Source: Arthrobacter sp. P2b (GTDB lineage: Bacteria; Actinomycetota; Actinomycetes; Actinomycetales; Micrococcaceae). From it: a stretch of DNA of 64,000 nt. The stretch covers positions 248,001 to 312,000 of the forward strand of contig NZ_FVZL01000002.1 of NCBI RefSeq assembly GCF_900168295.1. Reading direction: 5' to 3'. A program made the translations under genes and the position numbers. Positions 45,959 through 54,673 of this stretch are shown one piece after another (position 1 is the first letter of the stretch; the number at the start of each line of letters is the position of its first letter). The notes below the pieces were generated by a model. That model did no database searches, was not told the DNA's origin, and saw nothing but the letters and a program-made list of their open reading frames with translations.

Positions 45959-46372
45959 ATGGCTGACTTCCCCTCCCACCCTGACTCGCCCCTGGACCGC
46001 GTTCTCGGGTTCATCCGGGTACTCGAAGCCGGCGGGGGAGCGGCCGGGATCAAGCCCTTCCTGGCCGACTCATTCGTACTGGAGGAAGCCCCGCACCTGC
46101 TGGCTCCGGAGGGCTCCAGGCGGACCTTGCATGACGTGCTGGCCGGCGCAGACCAGGCGGCGCAGGTGGTCGCGGACCAGAAGTTCGCCATCCGGCGCAC
46201 CACGTGCGAGGGCGGTCGGGTGGCTGTAGAAGCGGATTGGTCGGCAACGGTGCTGATGGACCTCCCGTACTGGGACCGGGGAGACACGATCCGGGCAAGG
46301 ACCTCGTCTGTCTTTGAAGTCAGCAACGGCCTGATTGTCAGCCAGGACAGCTACGACTGCTACTTCCGGTAA
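45959..46372 (+). CDS. NTF2/SnoaL-like protein
   Basis: Protein of 137 residues with a cone-shaped alpha+beta NTF2 fold pattern: helix LDRVLGFIRVLEAGGG, a middle helix, then strands VAVEADWSATVLMD, IRARTSSVFEVSNGLIVSQDSYDCYF. Such proteins bind or isomerise small molecules; no catalytic residues can be assigned. TAGTGT (45946-45951) lies 7 nt before the ATG. It ends immediately beside the stop of the convergent monooxygenase gene, with no spacer. Confidence 0.75.
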   Translation: MADFPSHPDSPLDRVLGFIRVLEAGGGAAGIKPFLADSFVLEEAPHLLAPEGSRRTLHDVLAGADQAAQVVADQKFAIRRTTCEGGRVAVEADWSATVLMDLPYWDRGDTIRARTSSVFEVSNGLIVSQDSYDCYFR

Positions 46373-47554
46373 CTAAACCTGCTGTATCCGGGAAACCAGC
46401 GGCCGTTGTTGCATGGTGAAGCGCCTGGCCACCCACCGGTTAAGTGCCGGGGTGGCGGCGGCGGCTCCAACGCCTGCAATACGCAGGCGGAGCAGGGCGG
46501 GCGGCAGGGGGCGGCCCAGCATCATATTGATCTCCGACTGTCGCCTGGCCAGGATTGCCGCGCGCCGCCGGGTTTCGTCGAATTTCCGGAATCCGTGGTC
46601 CATGGGGCGGCCGGCCACGGCTTCGCGGATGAGCGGCACCAGCGCCTGGACGTCGAGCCAGCCGAGGTTCATGCCCTGGCCGCCAATGGGGCTGATTTCA
46701 TGGGCTGCATCCCCGATCAGGATGGTCCGCCCCACGACCATTCGGCGGACCAGGGTGGAGCGGACGCTGAACGCCGAGAGCATGCTGTTGGTGCCGGGAT
46801 CGGGCCGAATTCCGGTGCGCTGCTGTACGAGTTCTGCCAGGTCGCCTGCCCCTGCGGTTTCCGCGGGCCGGGTGAGGCGGACCACCCAACGCCGGACTCC
46901 GCCCGGAAGGGGGAATGACTCGACAATCCCCCCGGGCTCGAGGAACAGGACGGCCATGTCCCCATGGATGCCGGGGTCAGCGAAGTCGCCCATCAGGTAA
47001 TGGTCCGGGTAGGTCCTTCTCTGCACCGGCACGCCCAGGACATCGCGGAAGTGTGACCGGGCACCGTCGGCGGCGACCACCAGGGACGCCGTGAAGTTCC
47101 TGCTTCCCGGCGTGGCACCCGGCTGAGCCTGGACCGAAACGCTGGGCCGGCCGCCGTCGTCCGTTACAGCCGTGGCCTGCACACCCCTCAGCAGCGCTCC
47201 GCTGTCCAGGGCGCGGACGCGGTCCTCCAGTAGCTGCTCCGTCCGGAACTGGGGGAGGGCCAGAACGAAGGGAAAGTCCTCCGACACCGTGTCGAAGCGC
47301 ATGGTGCCTACAGTTTTTCCGCCGCTGACAGCCATTCCGGTGCGGATGGGCACACCCTCCCGGACCATCTCGTATGCCACGTTGACCCCGTCCAGGGCTG
47401 CAAGGGCGGGCGGGTGGATGCCGATGGCGCGGGAGTGGGCATCCCGCGCCGGTCTCCGTTCGAGCACCCGCACGGAAATGCCTTCCTGCAGGAGCGCCGC
47501 GGCAAGGTACAGGCCAACCGGTCCGGCGCCCACGATCACAACGTCGGTGGACAC
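46373..47554 (-). CDS. FAD-dependent monooxygenase of the type III PKS operon
   Basis: Aromatic-hydroxylase-type flavoprotein of 393 residues. VIVGAGPVGLYLAAAL binds ADP of FAD, the DG motif reads VVAADGARS and the second flavin motif is GDAAHEISPIGGQGMNLG. GTG start lies 2 nt after the methyltransferase stop. It is the last gene of a three-gene operon with a type III polyketide synthase, so the probable task is hydroxylation of the phenolic or pyrone product to a quinol/quinone (inference from the Streptomyces srsABC pathway). Confidence 0.86.
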   Translation of the reverse strand: MSTDVVIVGAGPVGLYLAAALLQEGISVRVLERRPARDAHSRAIGIHPPALAALDGVNVAYEMVREGVPIRTGMAVSGGKTVGTMRFDTVSEDFPFVLALPQFRTEQLLEDRVRALDSGALLRGVQATAVTDDGGRPSVSVQAQPGATPGSRNFTASLVVAADGARSHFRDVLGVPVQRRTYPDHYLMGDFADPGIHGDMAVLFLEPGGIVESFPLPGGVRRWVVRLTRPAETAGAGDLAELVQQRTGIRPDPGTNSMLSAFSVRSTLVRRMVVGRTILIGDAAHEISPIGGQGMNLGWLDVQALVPLIREAVAGRPMDHGFRKFDETRRRAAILARRQSEINMMLGRPLPPALLRLRIAGVGAAAATPALNRWVARRFTMQQRPLVSRIQQV

Positions 47555-47556
47555 AG

Positions 47557-48252
47557 TCAGTTCCTGCGCCAGGCGAGGACCTGGTGGAAGGTAGTGCTGC
47601 GCTCAACCGTCCAGCCCGGAGGAGCGATTGCCGCCAACTCCGGGGGCGTGTAGCTCCGCCGTATCGAGGTCAGGCCGTCCGCCCGGATGTAGGAGCGGGG
47701 GAAGGGCAGGGCGGCCACCCCGAACAGTGCATAGGCGATGGGACTCCGGCGGAGGTCATTGTGCAGGGCCTTCTGTGCCGCCAGGATCTGCGAATGCGCC
47801 AGCAGCTGCTGCAGCTCGTCTGCACTCAAGTGATGAAGGACATGGTTGGAGATCACGGCGTCGTACGTCCTGCCCTCCTGGACCAGGTCTCCGCTGTGGG
47901 CCTGCCGGAATTCGACGCCCCGGACCGGCTGCCGCTTCGACGCGAAGGCGGCGGCCCGCGGATCGGGGTCGATGCCCGTGATCCGGAGCGTCAGTCCGTC
48001 ACGTTCCGCCCAGCGGGCAAGCATGACGGCAAGGTCGCCGCCGCCGGAGCCGATGTCCAGCAGCGTGGCGGTACCTGAGCCGGCGGTCATCATGGGGAGG
48101 AGTTCACGCCGGTACAGCCGGCGCCAGCCGCCCAGGACCCTGTTGACCACGGCAAACTGGCGGTAGGTGTTGTCCAGGCGCCACGGATCGCAGTCCGGCA
48201 GGTCCATCAGTTCCACGACTCCGGCGGCGCGCTCCCGCATCAGGAATCCCAC
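47557..48252 (-). CDS. SAM-dependent methyltransferase of the type III PKS operon
   Basis: Class I methyltransferase of 231 residues with SAM motif TLLDIGSGGGDLAVMLARW, acidic motif ITGIDPDPRAAAFA and VISNHVLHHLSADEL. N-terminal ELMDLPDCDPWRLDNTYRQF and GWRRLYRREL are typical of the methyltransferases next to actinobacterial type III PKS genes. It may O- or C-methylate the polyketide ring. GTG at 48252 is 4 nt after the PKS stop; an ATG at 48240 is an alternative start. Confidence 0.85.
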   Translation of the reverse strand: MGFLMRERAAGVVELMDLPDCDPWRLDNTYRQFAVVNRVLGGWRRLYRRELLPMMTAGSGTATLLDIGSGGGDLAVMLARWAERDGLTLRITGIDPDPRAAAFASKRQPVRGVEFRQAHSGDLVQEGRTYDAVISNHVLHHLSADELQQLLAHSQILAAQKALHNDLRRSPIAYALFGVAALPFPRSYIRADGLTSIRRSYTPPELAAIAPPGWTVERSTTFHQVLAWRRN

Positions 48253-48256
48253 CCGG

Positions 48257-49507
48257 TCAGGACACCGGCGCTTCTGCCGGTTCGTAACGGGCGTCCCGTT
48301 CGGGCATCGCGTTGCTGACGCGCGGCGCTTGGGGCAGCTTGGTGAACATGGCCGTCTCCACCGTGAGTCCCGGGCCGAAGGCCATGGAGCAGATCCGGTC
48401 GTCGCCAGGTCCGCTGCCGGCGGGTTGGTGATCGCCGGCTTGGGTGTCTCTGATTTCGTTGTCCTGGTCGAGGATGTGCTTCAGGACGAACAGCACGGTG
48501 GCACTGCTCATGTTGCCGTAGTTCCGCAGGACCTCGCGGGCAGGAACCAGCTGCTGGTCTGTGAGGCCGAGCCGGGACTGGACCTTGTCCAGGATGCTCC
48601 GCCCGCCCGGGTGGATGGCCCAGTGCCGGATGGACGTGTAGGGGAGTGCCTGCAGTTCAGGTTCCCGGGCCAGGAGTGGCTGTAGCGCGCCCACAATGTG
48701 GTCGTCGATGATGTGCGGAACGTAGTTGCCCAGCACCATTTCGAAGCCGTGGTCACCGATGTTCCACGCCATGGAGTCCTCGCCCACGGGGGTCAGTACC
48801 GTTTCGAAGTGGTCCAGCTGCAGCAGCGAGGCTTCTTCCGCGCCCGGCCTGGCGGTGACGACGGCGGCAGCGGCACCGTCGGCGAAGAGTGCCGAGCCCA
48901 TGATGGTGTCGGGGTCGTTGGATGTCCGCACGTGCAGGGAGCACAGTTCGGCGCACACCACCAGGACGACGGCGTTGGGGTCGGCCTCGCAGAAGAGCTT
49001 GGCGGCGCGCAGCGCGGGGAAAGCTGCATAGCAACCCATAAAGCCCAGGTGGTATCGCTGGACTGCCGGATCCAGGCCCAGCTCCCGCACGATCTTGTAG
49101 TCCGGGCCGGGGTTGAAGAAACCTGTGCAGGAGACGGTAACGAGATGAGTTATGTCAAGTAAATCGAGTTCCGGGCAGGCGTCCACGGCGGCACGGGCGG
49201 CCTCGACAAAGAGTTTGGTAGCTTCCCGGGCGAAGATGTCGTTGCGTACCTTGGTGCTGGGATTCAGCAGGAGGCCGGTGGCAGGGTCGTAGAACTGGGG
49301 GTCATCGGAGCGGAAGTCGTTGGTGAGTTCGTCGACGGCGGTGAACCGTGTGTCGATGGCCGCGGAATCAAAGCACGTATTCACCAGCCTGGAGCCCAGC
49401 CGCGTTAATCCGGACTGGGCCGCAAATACGTCACGGGCTTCTGACTGGATCAGCATCGTCTTCGGGACTGCAGTTTCAAGTGATCGCACGTAGACCGTCA
49501 TTGACAC
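48257..49507 (-). CDS. Type III polyketide synthase
   Basis: Chalcone-synthase-like condensing enzyme of 416 residues that extends an acyl-CoA starter with malonyl units and cyclises the product. The catalytic triad is intact: Cys159 in FMGCYAAFP, His299 in HWAIHPGG and Asn332 in YGNMSSAT. The family also shows CTGFFNPGPDYKIV. Bacterial relatives make alkylresorcinols or alkylpyrones; starter length cannot be read from sequence. First gene of the PKS-methyltransferase-monooxygenase operon. Start GTG 49507 or ATG 49501. A palindrome lies about 130 nt upstream. Confidence 0.92.
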   Translation of the reverse strand: MSMTVYVRSLETAVPKTMLIQSEARDVFAAQSGLTRLGSRLVNTCFDSAAIDTRFTAVDELTNDFRSDDPQFYDPATGLLLNPSTKVRNDIFAREATKLFVEAARAAVDACPELDLLDITHLVTVSCTGFFNPGPDYKIVRELGLDPAVQRYHLGFMGCYAAFPALRAAKLFCEADPNAVVLVVCAELCSLHVRTSNDPDTIMGSALFADGAAAAVVTARPGAEEASLLQLDHFETVLTPVGEDSMAWNIGDHGFEMVLGNYVPHIIDDHIVGALQPLLAREPELQALPYTSIRHWAIHPGGRSILDKVQSRLGLTDQQLVPAREVLRNYGNMSSATVLFVLKHILDQDNEIRDTQAGDHQPAGSGPGDDRICSMAFGPGLTVETAMFTKLPQAPRVSNAMPERDARYEPAEAPVS

Positions 49508-49637
49508 ATTCTTAGCGAGGCCCCGGATTAAGACAATGGTTCAGGCTTTTGACCTGCGCATTTGTCCTGGTAACTCTTGCAGGCGTTCCAGGCCTTCCCG
49601 ACCCCCGTCCGGGCCCCTCTCCGAAACGCCGATAATC

Positions 49638-49648
49638 TACATTATGTA
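49638..49648. promoter_or_regulatory. Short palindrome upstream of the PKS operon
   Basis: TACAT-T-ATGTA is a perfect 11-bp palindrome in an A+T-rich island within GC-rich sequence, about 130 nt before the PKS start. Candidate operator; no regulator can be named. Confidence 0.35.
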
Positions 49649-49677
49649 AAGTAGCGCTAATCCGGACCCTCCCCGGG

Positions 49678-49827
49678 CTAACGCCGGGACCCCATCCCAG
49701 CGCCCACTAAGGCGCCGACACCCAGGCCAAGCGCGAAACCCACCACCGGACTGTCGAAGACTGCCAGGCCGAGGGTGATTCCAACAGCGGCGCCCAAAAG
49801 GCAGCAGATCCACAGTGGCTTGTTCAC
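49678..49827 (-). CDS. Putative 49-residue glycine-rich membrane protein
   Basis: Short frame reading VNKPLWICCLLGAAVGITLG, then a FDSPVVG turn and GFALGLGVGALVGAGMGSRR: two hydrophobic segments with small-residue GxxxG spacing and a basic end. GTG start with GGAGGT 3-4 nt upstream. Length and composition suit a glycine-zipper-like small membrane protein; function unknown. Same strand as, and 170 nt upstream of, the PKS operon. Confidence 0.5.
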   Translation of the reverse strand: MNKPLWICCLLGAAVGITLGLAVFDSPVVGFALGLGVGALVGAGMGSRR

Positions 49828-50084
49828 AGGACCTCCAGGGTGGGCAAAAGTACTCGGAACGCCTAAACCAGTAGTTACTTCATCATGCAGTAGCAGCTGG
49901 CCACAATGGACCGTTCACAGGTAGCCCGCCGGGAAGATTCGGGTACCTCACCACGGGTGCCAAACGCCGGCCGGTCTTCTATCGTCGTTCGCACATGCCA
50001 TCTTCGGCTTCTGCCGGCAGTCATCGCCACATTCCTTCGCCGGCTTATGCAGACGGCTTCGGTGCACAACAGCCAGGAATCATC

Positions 50085-50351
50085 ATGCCGCTTTCCCCTG
50101 AACCCGCAGAAAAAAGCGCGGTGTTGTCCCCACTCCCCCAGGCATCCGGAACGCGTGACACCGCCCGCGAGGACGCGCTCCGGCAGGCCCCGGGCAGGCC
50201 GGTGCTGATGCTCCGCCCGGCGCCCGTCAAGGTCCGTGCCATCACCTGCCACGCCATCGCCTACACCGTCACGCATGTCCTGGTGGAACGGGACGACGAC
50301 GCCGGATACCAGGCAAGCTGGGAGGCAAGTTGGCTGGTGCGCCGCCTGTAG
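50085..50351 (+). CDS. Hypothetical small protein
   Basis: Putative protein of 88 residues. The N-terminal half is low complexity (Pro, Ala, Glu); the C-terminal half looks structured, with VKVRAITCHAIAYTVTHVLVERDDD and YQASWEASWLVRR, suggesting a beta-rich domain. AGGA precedes the ATG at 50085; the open frame begins at 49995. No family recognised. Nothing else coding is seen between 49828 and 50604 apart from this frame and the palindrome. Confidence 0.45.
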   Translation: MPLSPEPAEKSAVLSPLPQASGTRDTAREDALRQAPGRPVLMLRPAPVKVRAITCHAIAYTVTHVLVERDDDAGYQASWEASWLVRRL

Positions 50352-50366
50352 GTAACCAAGTATGGG

Positions 50367-50386
50367 GGTACTCGAATTCGAGTACC
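50367..50386. promoter_or_regulatory. Perfect 20-bp palindrome upstream of the exopolysaccharide-like operon
   Basis: GGTACTCGAATTCGAGTACC reads the same on both strands. CTCGAATTC recurs at 50422-50430. Both lie 175-240 nt before the deacetylase/GT2 start in a stretch with no clear gene, a reasonable place for an operator pair. Confidence 0.5.
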
Positions 50387-50604
50387 ACTTACGCATGTTG
50401 ACGTCAACCGGCCCCCGTAGTCTCGAATTCAGGGCAGCAGCTTTCAGGGCTTCTGCCAACGCTCCAGGTGGGCAGATCACGGTGATCTCTTCTCCTGAGG
50501 ATTGATTGCCGGCCGGATCCTTGCTGAAGCTCGAGGAACAGGACTCACTACCCACGACCGGGGTGTATCCCCGCTCCATTGTCCAGCTCCTATGCGAGGG
50601 TTCC

Positions 50605-52950
50605 ATGACACTTCCATCGCCATCTCCTTCATCCCCTGCGGCACCTGTCTTCTTCGACGCAAGCGGCAAGCGCTGGCGCCGGATTCTCAGCTGCCTGCTT
50701 GCGCTCATGCTGTTGATGGTCCTGTCAGTTGTGATGGTCCTCCCCGCCGCCACGGCCCCGGTCCACTCCGGGCAGCAGAATCAGGTCGCGACGTACCCCA
50801 GGCAATTGCTGGACCTGCAGGACCTGGAAAACATCCCCAGGATCGGAGTGGACCTTGGCGAGGCCACGTTCCACAGGATCGCAACGGTAGAAAATAAGGA
50901 CGGCAAAGTTCTGCTGAAGGATCCCTTCAGTGACACCGTCTGGCGGGAAGCCACACCGGAAGAGTCAAAGCTGATCGGCGCCAGTCCCTATGTTGTGGAG
51001 GCCTACGGCAAGACCAAAGAGCGCACGCTCATGCTGACATTCGATGACGGCCCGGATCCCAGGTTCACGCCGGAAATCCTGGACCTGCTGTCCCGCGAGG
51101 GCGTACCGGCCACGTTCTTCACTGTCGGGGACAACATCGTCAAATATCCTGACATCTTCCGGCGCATGGTCCGGGAAGGCCACATGGTGGGCAACCACAC
51201 CATGTCGCATATCGACTTCTGGGCCCACGATGATGCCTTCAACCGCCAGCAAATCATCGGAACCGACCGGGTCATGCGTGCCGCCGACAACTACGAGTCC
51301 CGGTTGTTCCGCATCCCCACCGGCGACCCGGAGAACAACACGCTGGCACTGCTGCAGTCACAGCAACTCGGTTATCTGCACGTCAGCATGGACCTGGATA
51401 CCAGGGACTGGGAATACCTCCCGGAAGCCGAAATCCCCATTCCGGAGCTGAACGGCGAAGGACACATCGTCCTCCTCCACGACGGAGGCGGGGACCGCAG
51501 GGGAACCATCGAGATGCTGAAGAAATTCATTCCCCAGGCGAAGGCGCAGGGCTACACTTTCGCCACCCTGCAACCCTTGCTGCCGGCCGACTACGTGCCC
51601 CAGCACAGTGTGCCGGCAAGCGTTGAAGACAACGTAACCCTCGCGGCGCTGACAACCTACCTGGTGACCCCCAACCTGCTGCTGAACTGGCTGTTCTGGT
51701 TCGGCATCGGATCCCTCACCATCCTCACGTTCCTCTTCGTGGTCCTGGCCATCGTCAACAACAGGCGCCAGAAGAAGCGCCGGTGGGAGGAGATCGCCGA
51801 ATCAGAGTGGCCATTGGTCAGCGTGATCCTGCCGGTCTTCAATGAAGAACTCGTGGTGGCGAAAACCCTCGATGCCCTTCAGGCCAGTGACTACCCCCGG
51901 CTGGAAGTCATCGCCATCAACGACGGCTCTACGGACAGTACCCTTGCTGTCCTGAGGGAGTATGCCGAATCATGGCCCGGCCTCCGGGTCCTCGACCAGG
52001 CCAACGGCGGCAAATCCGCAGCCAGCAACTATGGAATCGAAGAGGCGCGCGGAGAGATTGTGGTGACTCTGGACGGCGACACACTTTTCGAGCCCCAGAC
52101 GATAAAAATGTTCGCCCGCCACTTCCTGGCCCCCCGGAACGGCAAGGAGGTTGGAGCCGTTGCCGGGCATGTTAAGGTGGGGAACCGCCGGAACATCGTC
52201 ACCGCCTGGCAAAGCCTGGAGTATCTCTCCGGCATTTGTGTCACCCGCATGGCAGAGGGCCTCATGGGCGCGATCTCCATCGTTCCCGGAGCGTGCGCTG
52301 CATGGCGCCGTGAGGCACTGCTGAAAGCCGGCGGCTACTCCCATGACACACTGGCTGAAGACGCCGACCTGACGCTTTCCCTGCAGCGCCTGGGGTACAG
52401 CATCGTCCAGGAAAATGAGGCCGTGGCGTGGACTGAAGCGCCCCTGACATTCCGCGGGTTGTTCAAGCAACGGCTGCGCTGGACATACGGCAACTTCCAG
52501 ACCCTGTACAAGCACCGACGCATGCTGTTCAACCCGAAGTTCGGGGCGCTGGGAATGCTCACCATGCCCTATGCCCTCATTTCCGTCCTTGTCCCGCTGC
52601 TGTTTATGCCGCTGACAGTCGCGGTGGCCTTCATCAGCCTGAGCCGCGGGGAATGGCAGGCCATCGCCATCTTCTCGGCGTTCGTGGCAGCAACCCACCT
52701 GCTGATTTCGATCGTGGCCGTGATCATGGTGCGGGAAAACCCCCTCCACCTGCTCATGGTGCCCATCTACCGGCTGATCTACGAACCGCTGCGCGCCTAC
52801 GTCGTCTTTGGTTCGGCGCTCCGCGCCCTGCGCGGTTCAGCGGTGGGGTGGTACAGGCCCGAACGCACCAACAGTGTCATCCTGGCGGACCTTCCGGGCC
52901 AAACCACCACCCCTGTTTCCCCCGGCCCCCTCTCCCCCAGCACCACGTGA
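50605..52950 (+). CDS. Bifunctional polysaccharide deacetylase / GT2 glycan synthase
   Basis: Membrane protein of 781 residues joining two enzymes. After one membrane helix (about 25-50) an external NodB domain has TFDDGPD (Asp147, Asp148), metal ligands H198TMSH202 and VLLHDGGG. A helix pair near 350-385 leads to a processive GT2 domain: VSVILPVFNEE, the DGD metal motif (490-492), AEDADLTLS and the product-site QRLRW, then four C-terminal helices. This suggests polymerisation of N-acetylhexosamine inside and deacetylation outside. Start ATG 50605 has GAGGG upstream; the frame is open to 50506. The stop overlaps the next start (GTGA). Confidence 0.88.
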   Translation: MTLPSPSPSSPAAPVFFDASGKRWRRILSCLLALMLLMVLSVVMVLPAATAPVHSGQQNQVATYPRQLLDLQDLENIPRIGVDLGEATFHRIATVENKDGKVLLKDPFSDTVWREATPEESKLIGASPYVVEAYGKTKERTLMLTFDDGPDPRFTPEILDLLSREGVPATFFTVGDNIVKYPDIFRRMVREGHMVGNHTMSHIDFWAHDDAFNRQQIIGTDRVMRAADNYESRLFRIPTGDPENNTLALLQSQQLGYLHVSMDLDTRDWEYLPEAEIPIPELNGEGHIVLLHDGGGDRRGTIEMLKKFIPQAKAQGYTFATLQPLLPADYVPQHSVPASVEDNVTLAALTTYLVTPNLLLNWLFWFGIGSLTILTFLFVVLAIVNNRRQKKRRWEEIAESEWPLVSVILPVFNEELVVAKTLDALQASDYPRLEVIAINDGSTDSTLAVLREYAESWPGLRVLDQANGGKSAASNYGIEEARGEIVVTLDGDTLFEPQTIKMFARHFLAPRNGKEVGAVAGHVKVGNRRNIVTAWQSLEYLSGICVTRMAEGLMGAISIVPGACAAWRREALLKAGGYSHDTLAEDADLTLSLQRLGYSIVQENEAVAWTEAPLTFRGLFKQRLRWTYGNFQTLYKHRRMLFNPKFGALGMLTMPYALISVLVPLLFMPLTVAVAFISLSRGEWQAIAIFSAFVAATHLLISIVAVIMVRENPLHLLMVPIYRLIYEPLRAYVVFGSALRALRGSAVGWYRPERTNSVILADLPGQTTTPVSPGPLSPSTT

Positions 52951-54020
52951 GGCGCGATGCCAGGGGCAGCATCAGCGTTCTGGCGGCCATCGCGGCAGTT
53001 GCCGCGATGGCTGCCTGTGGATCTGCGCCAAGGGACGACACCAGCGGGGAGGCCGGAGTGAATCCTGGCGAACAGGTCTCCCCGTGGTTCGGGGGTTATC
53101 TCGACGTCACGCTCCTTCCGGCACTCCGCCTCGAGGATGCCCCCGCGGGGGGACCGTCCACCACTGTCCTTTCCTTCATTAGTTCCGACCCCGCCCGGCC
53201 CTGCGAACCCTCGTGGGGCGGGTCCTACGATCTGGAACTGGCAGGCGACAAGCTTGACCTTGACGCGCAGCTGGAAGCCTACCGAAGCGCGGGGAACAAC
53301 GTTGCGGTATCTTTCGGCGGCCAGAAAGGCACGGAACTGGCCGTTGCCTGTTCCGACGAGGAATCCCTTGCCAGGGCATACGCCACGGTCATTGCCAGGT
53401 ATGGCCTCGACGTCGTGGACCTGGACATTGAAGGGCAAGGAGCCTCGGACCCCGCTGCCGCCGCCAGGCGGGCCACCGCCATGGCACGCCTGCAGGCCGA
53501 ACGGCCATCCGGCAAGCCGCTGCGGGTCTGGCTCACGCTGCCCGTTTCGCGGGACGGGCTGACGCCCGCCGCCGCAATTTCAGTTGAAACCATGCTCGAT
53601 GCGGGCGTCGAGGTGGCGGGAATCAACATCATGACCATGAACTTCGGTCCGCTCCCTGCCGGCCTCAGCATGTTCGATGCGTCGGCAGCGGCCGCAGAAG
53701 CAACCCATCGCACACTCGTGGATCTTTTTCGGAAAGCAGGCAAGCTGAACGGGGACGAACAGGCCTGGAGCAGGATCGGGCTGACGCCCATGATTGGCGT
53801 GAACGATCTGGAGGAAAACGTGTTCACGCTCGATGATGCTGAGCGCCTCAATGCCTTTGCGAGGGACCGCGGCATCGGCAGGATGTCAATGTGGTCCCTC
53901 AGCAGGGATACCGCCTGCGTGCCGGAGCACCAGGGCGTGTCCCACAGCTGCAGCGGGGTGGAGCAGGAAGCCCGCCAGTTCGGCAGGCTGCTGGGAAATG
54001 GGTTCACGGAAGCCCCTTGA
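52947..54020 (+). CDS. GH18-like glycosidase lipoprotein
   Basis: Secreted protein of 357 residues. The N-terminal signal ends with the lipobox AAMAAC, so it is probably anchored on the outer membrane face. A TIM-barrel pattern follows: AVSFGGQKG, YGLDVVDLDIEG (the DxDxE catalytic strand of GH18 chitinase relatives) and INIMTMNFG. Similar proteins are annotated as chitinase-like. GTG start overlaps the stop of the deacetylase/GT2 gene, so it probably trims or releases the polymer made by that protein (inference). Confidence 0.82.
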   Translation: MRRDARGSISVLAAIAAVAAMAACGSAPRDDTSGEAGVNPGEQVSPWFGGYLDVTLLPALRLEDAPAGGPSTTVLSFISSDPARPCEPSWGGSYDLELAGDKLDLDAQLEAYRSAGNNVAVSFGGQKGTELAVACSDEESLARAYATVIARYGLDVVDLDIEGQGASDPAAAARRATAMARLQAERPSGKPLRVWLTLPVSRDGLTPAAAISVETMLDAGVEVAGINIMTMNFGPLPAGLSMFDASAAAAEATHRTLVDLFRKAGKLNGDEQAWSRIGLTPMIGVNDLEENVFTLDDAERLNAFARDRGIGRMSMWSLSRDTACVPEHQGVSHSCSGVEQEARQFGRLLGNGFTEAP

Positions 54021-54080
54021 TGACGGGCAGTTGCGCTTTAATGAGGGATGCGGAGCGGCCGGCAGTTCTGGAGGGGGCGG

Positions 54081-54671
54081 ATGGGACGAGGTACCTATTC
54101 GTTGTCAGGGTTCTGCCTTGTGCTCCTGGCCGCCGCCGGCTGTGGAGGCGCACCTCGGGCCTCGGGTGAAACGGTGGTCTCCGACGTCTTCATCACGGCC
54201 TATTCCTGGTACGACAACACTCCAGCGGGCTCCGCCATCATCAGCCACCCTGTCCTGCACAAGGTGGCCGGCGGAACCGGAACGTACGAAGATCCGGTGA
54301 CCATCGCCGTCGGGCATTCCAAGGAGACGGGCACCAGCGTGCTGGATGTCCCCGCGGGCACCCGCATCTACCTGCCGGACGTACGCCGGTACTTCATCGT
54401 GGAGGACGCGTGCGGCGACGGTCCGGCTCCGGAACTTGGGCCCTGCCATACCGGAGCTGAAGAGCACGGTGACGCTTCACTGTGGATCGACATGTGGATC
54501 GGCGGCGAAGGGGAGAGTATGTCCTTCGCCCAGACGTGCGCCGTCCAGGTTACCGGCGTGCGGACAGCGGTATTCAACCCGGGCAGCAACTACGCCGTGG
54601 CACCCGGCAACGGGGTGATCCACGACGGCAAGTGCGATTCCGGCTACGGGAACGGGCTGGTATCCCGTTAG
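54081..54671 (+). CDS. Lipoprotein with barrel domain (3D/RlpA-like)
   Basis: Exported lipoprotein of 196 residues: signal ending LLAAAGC, then a beta-rich domain with FITAYSWYDNTPAGSA, VPAGTRIYLPDVRRYFIVED and SLWIDMWIGG, the layout of double-psi barrel or 3D-domain proteins that bind glycans. A conserved Asp/Cys-rich segment (EDACGDG) could form a disulfide with the C-terminal Cys. ATG at 54081 follows GGAGGGGG. It lies 60 nt after the GH18-like gene and probably completes a three-gene envelope operon. Confidence 0.75.
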   Translation: MGRGTYSLSGFCLVLLAAAGCGGAPRASGETVVSDVFITAYSWYDNTPAGSAIISHPVLHKVAGGTGTYEDPVTIAVGHSKETGTSVLDVPAGTRIYLPDVRRYFIVEDACGDGPAPELGPCHTGAEEHGDASLWIDMWIGGEGESMSFAQTCAVQVTGVRTAVFNPGSNYAVAPGNGVIHDGKCDSGYGNGLVSR

Positions 54672-54673
54672 CC

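Noticed and set aside
50506..50604. Longer start for the deacetylase/GT2 protein at 50506
   Set aside because: The extra 33 residues have no ribosome site and the ATG at 50605 has GAGGG and begins just before the membrane helix.
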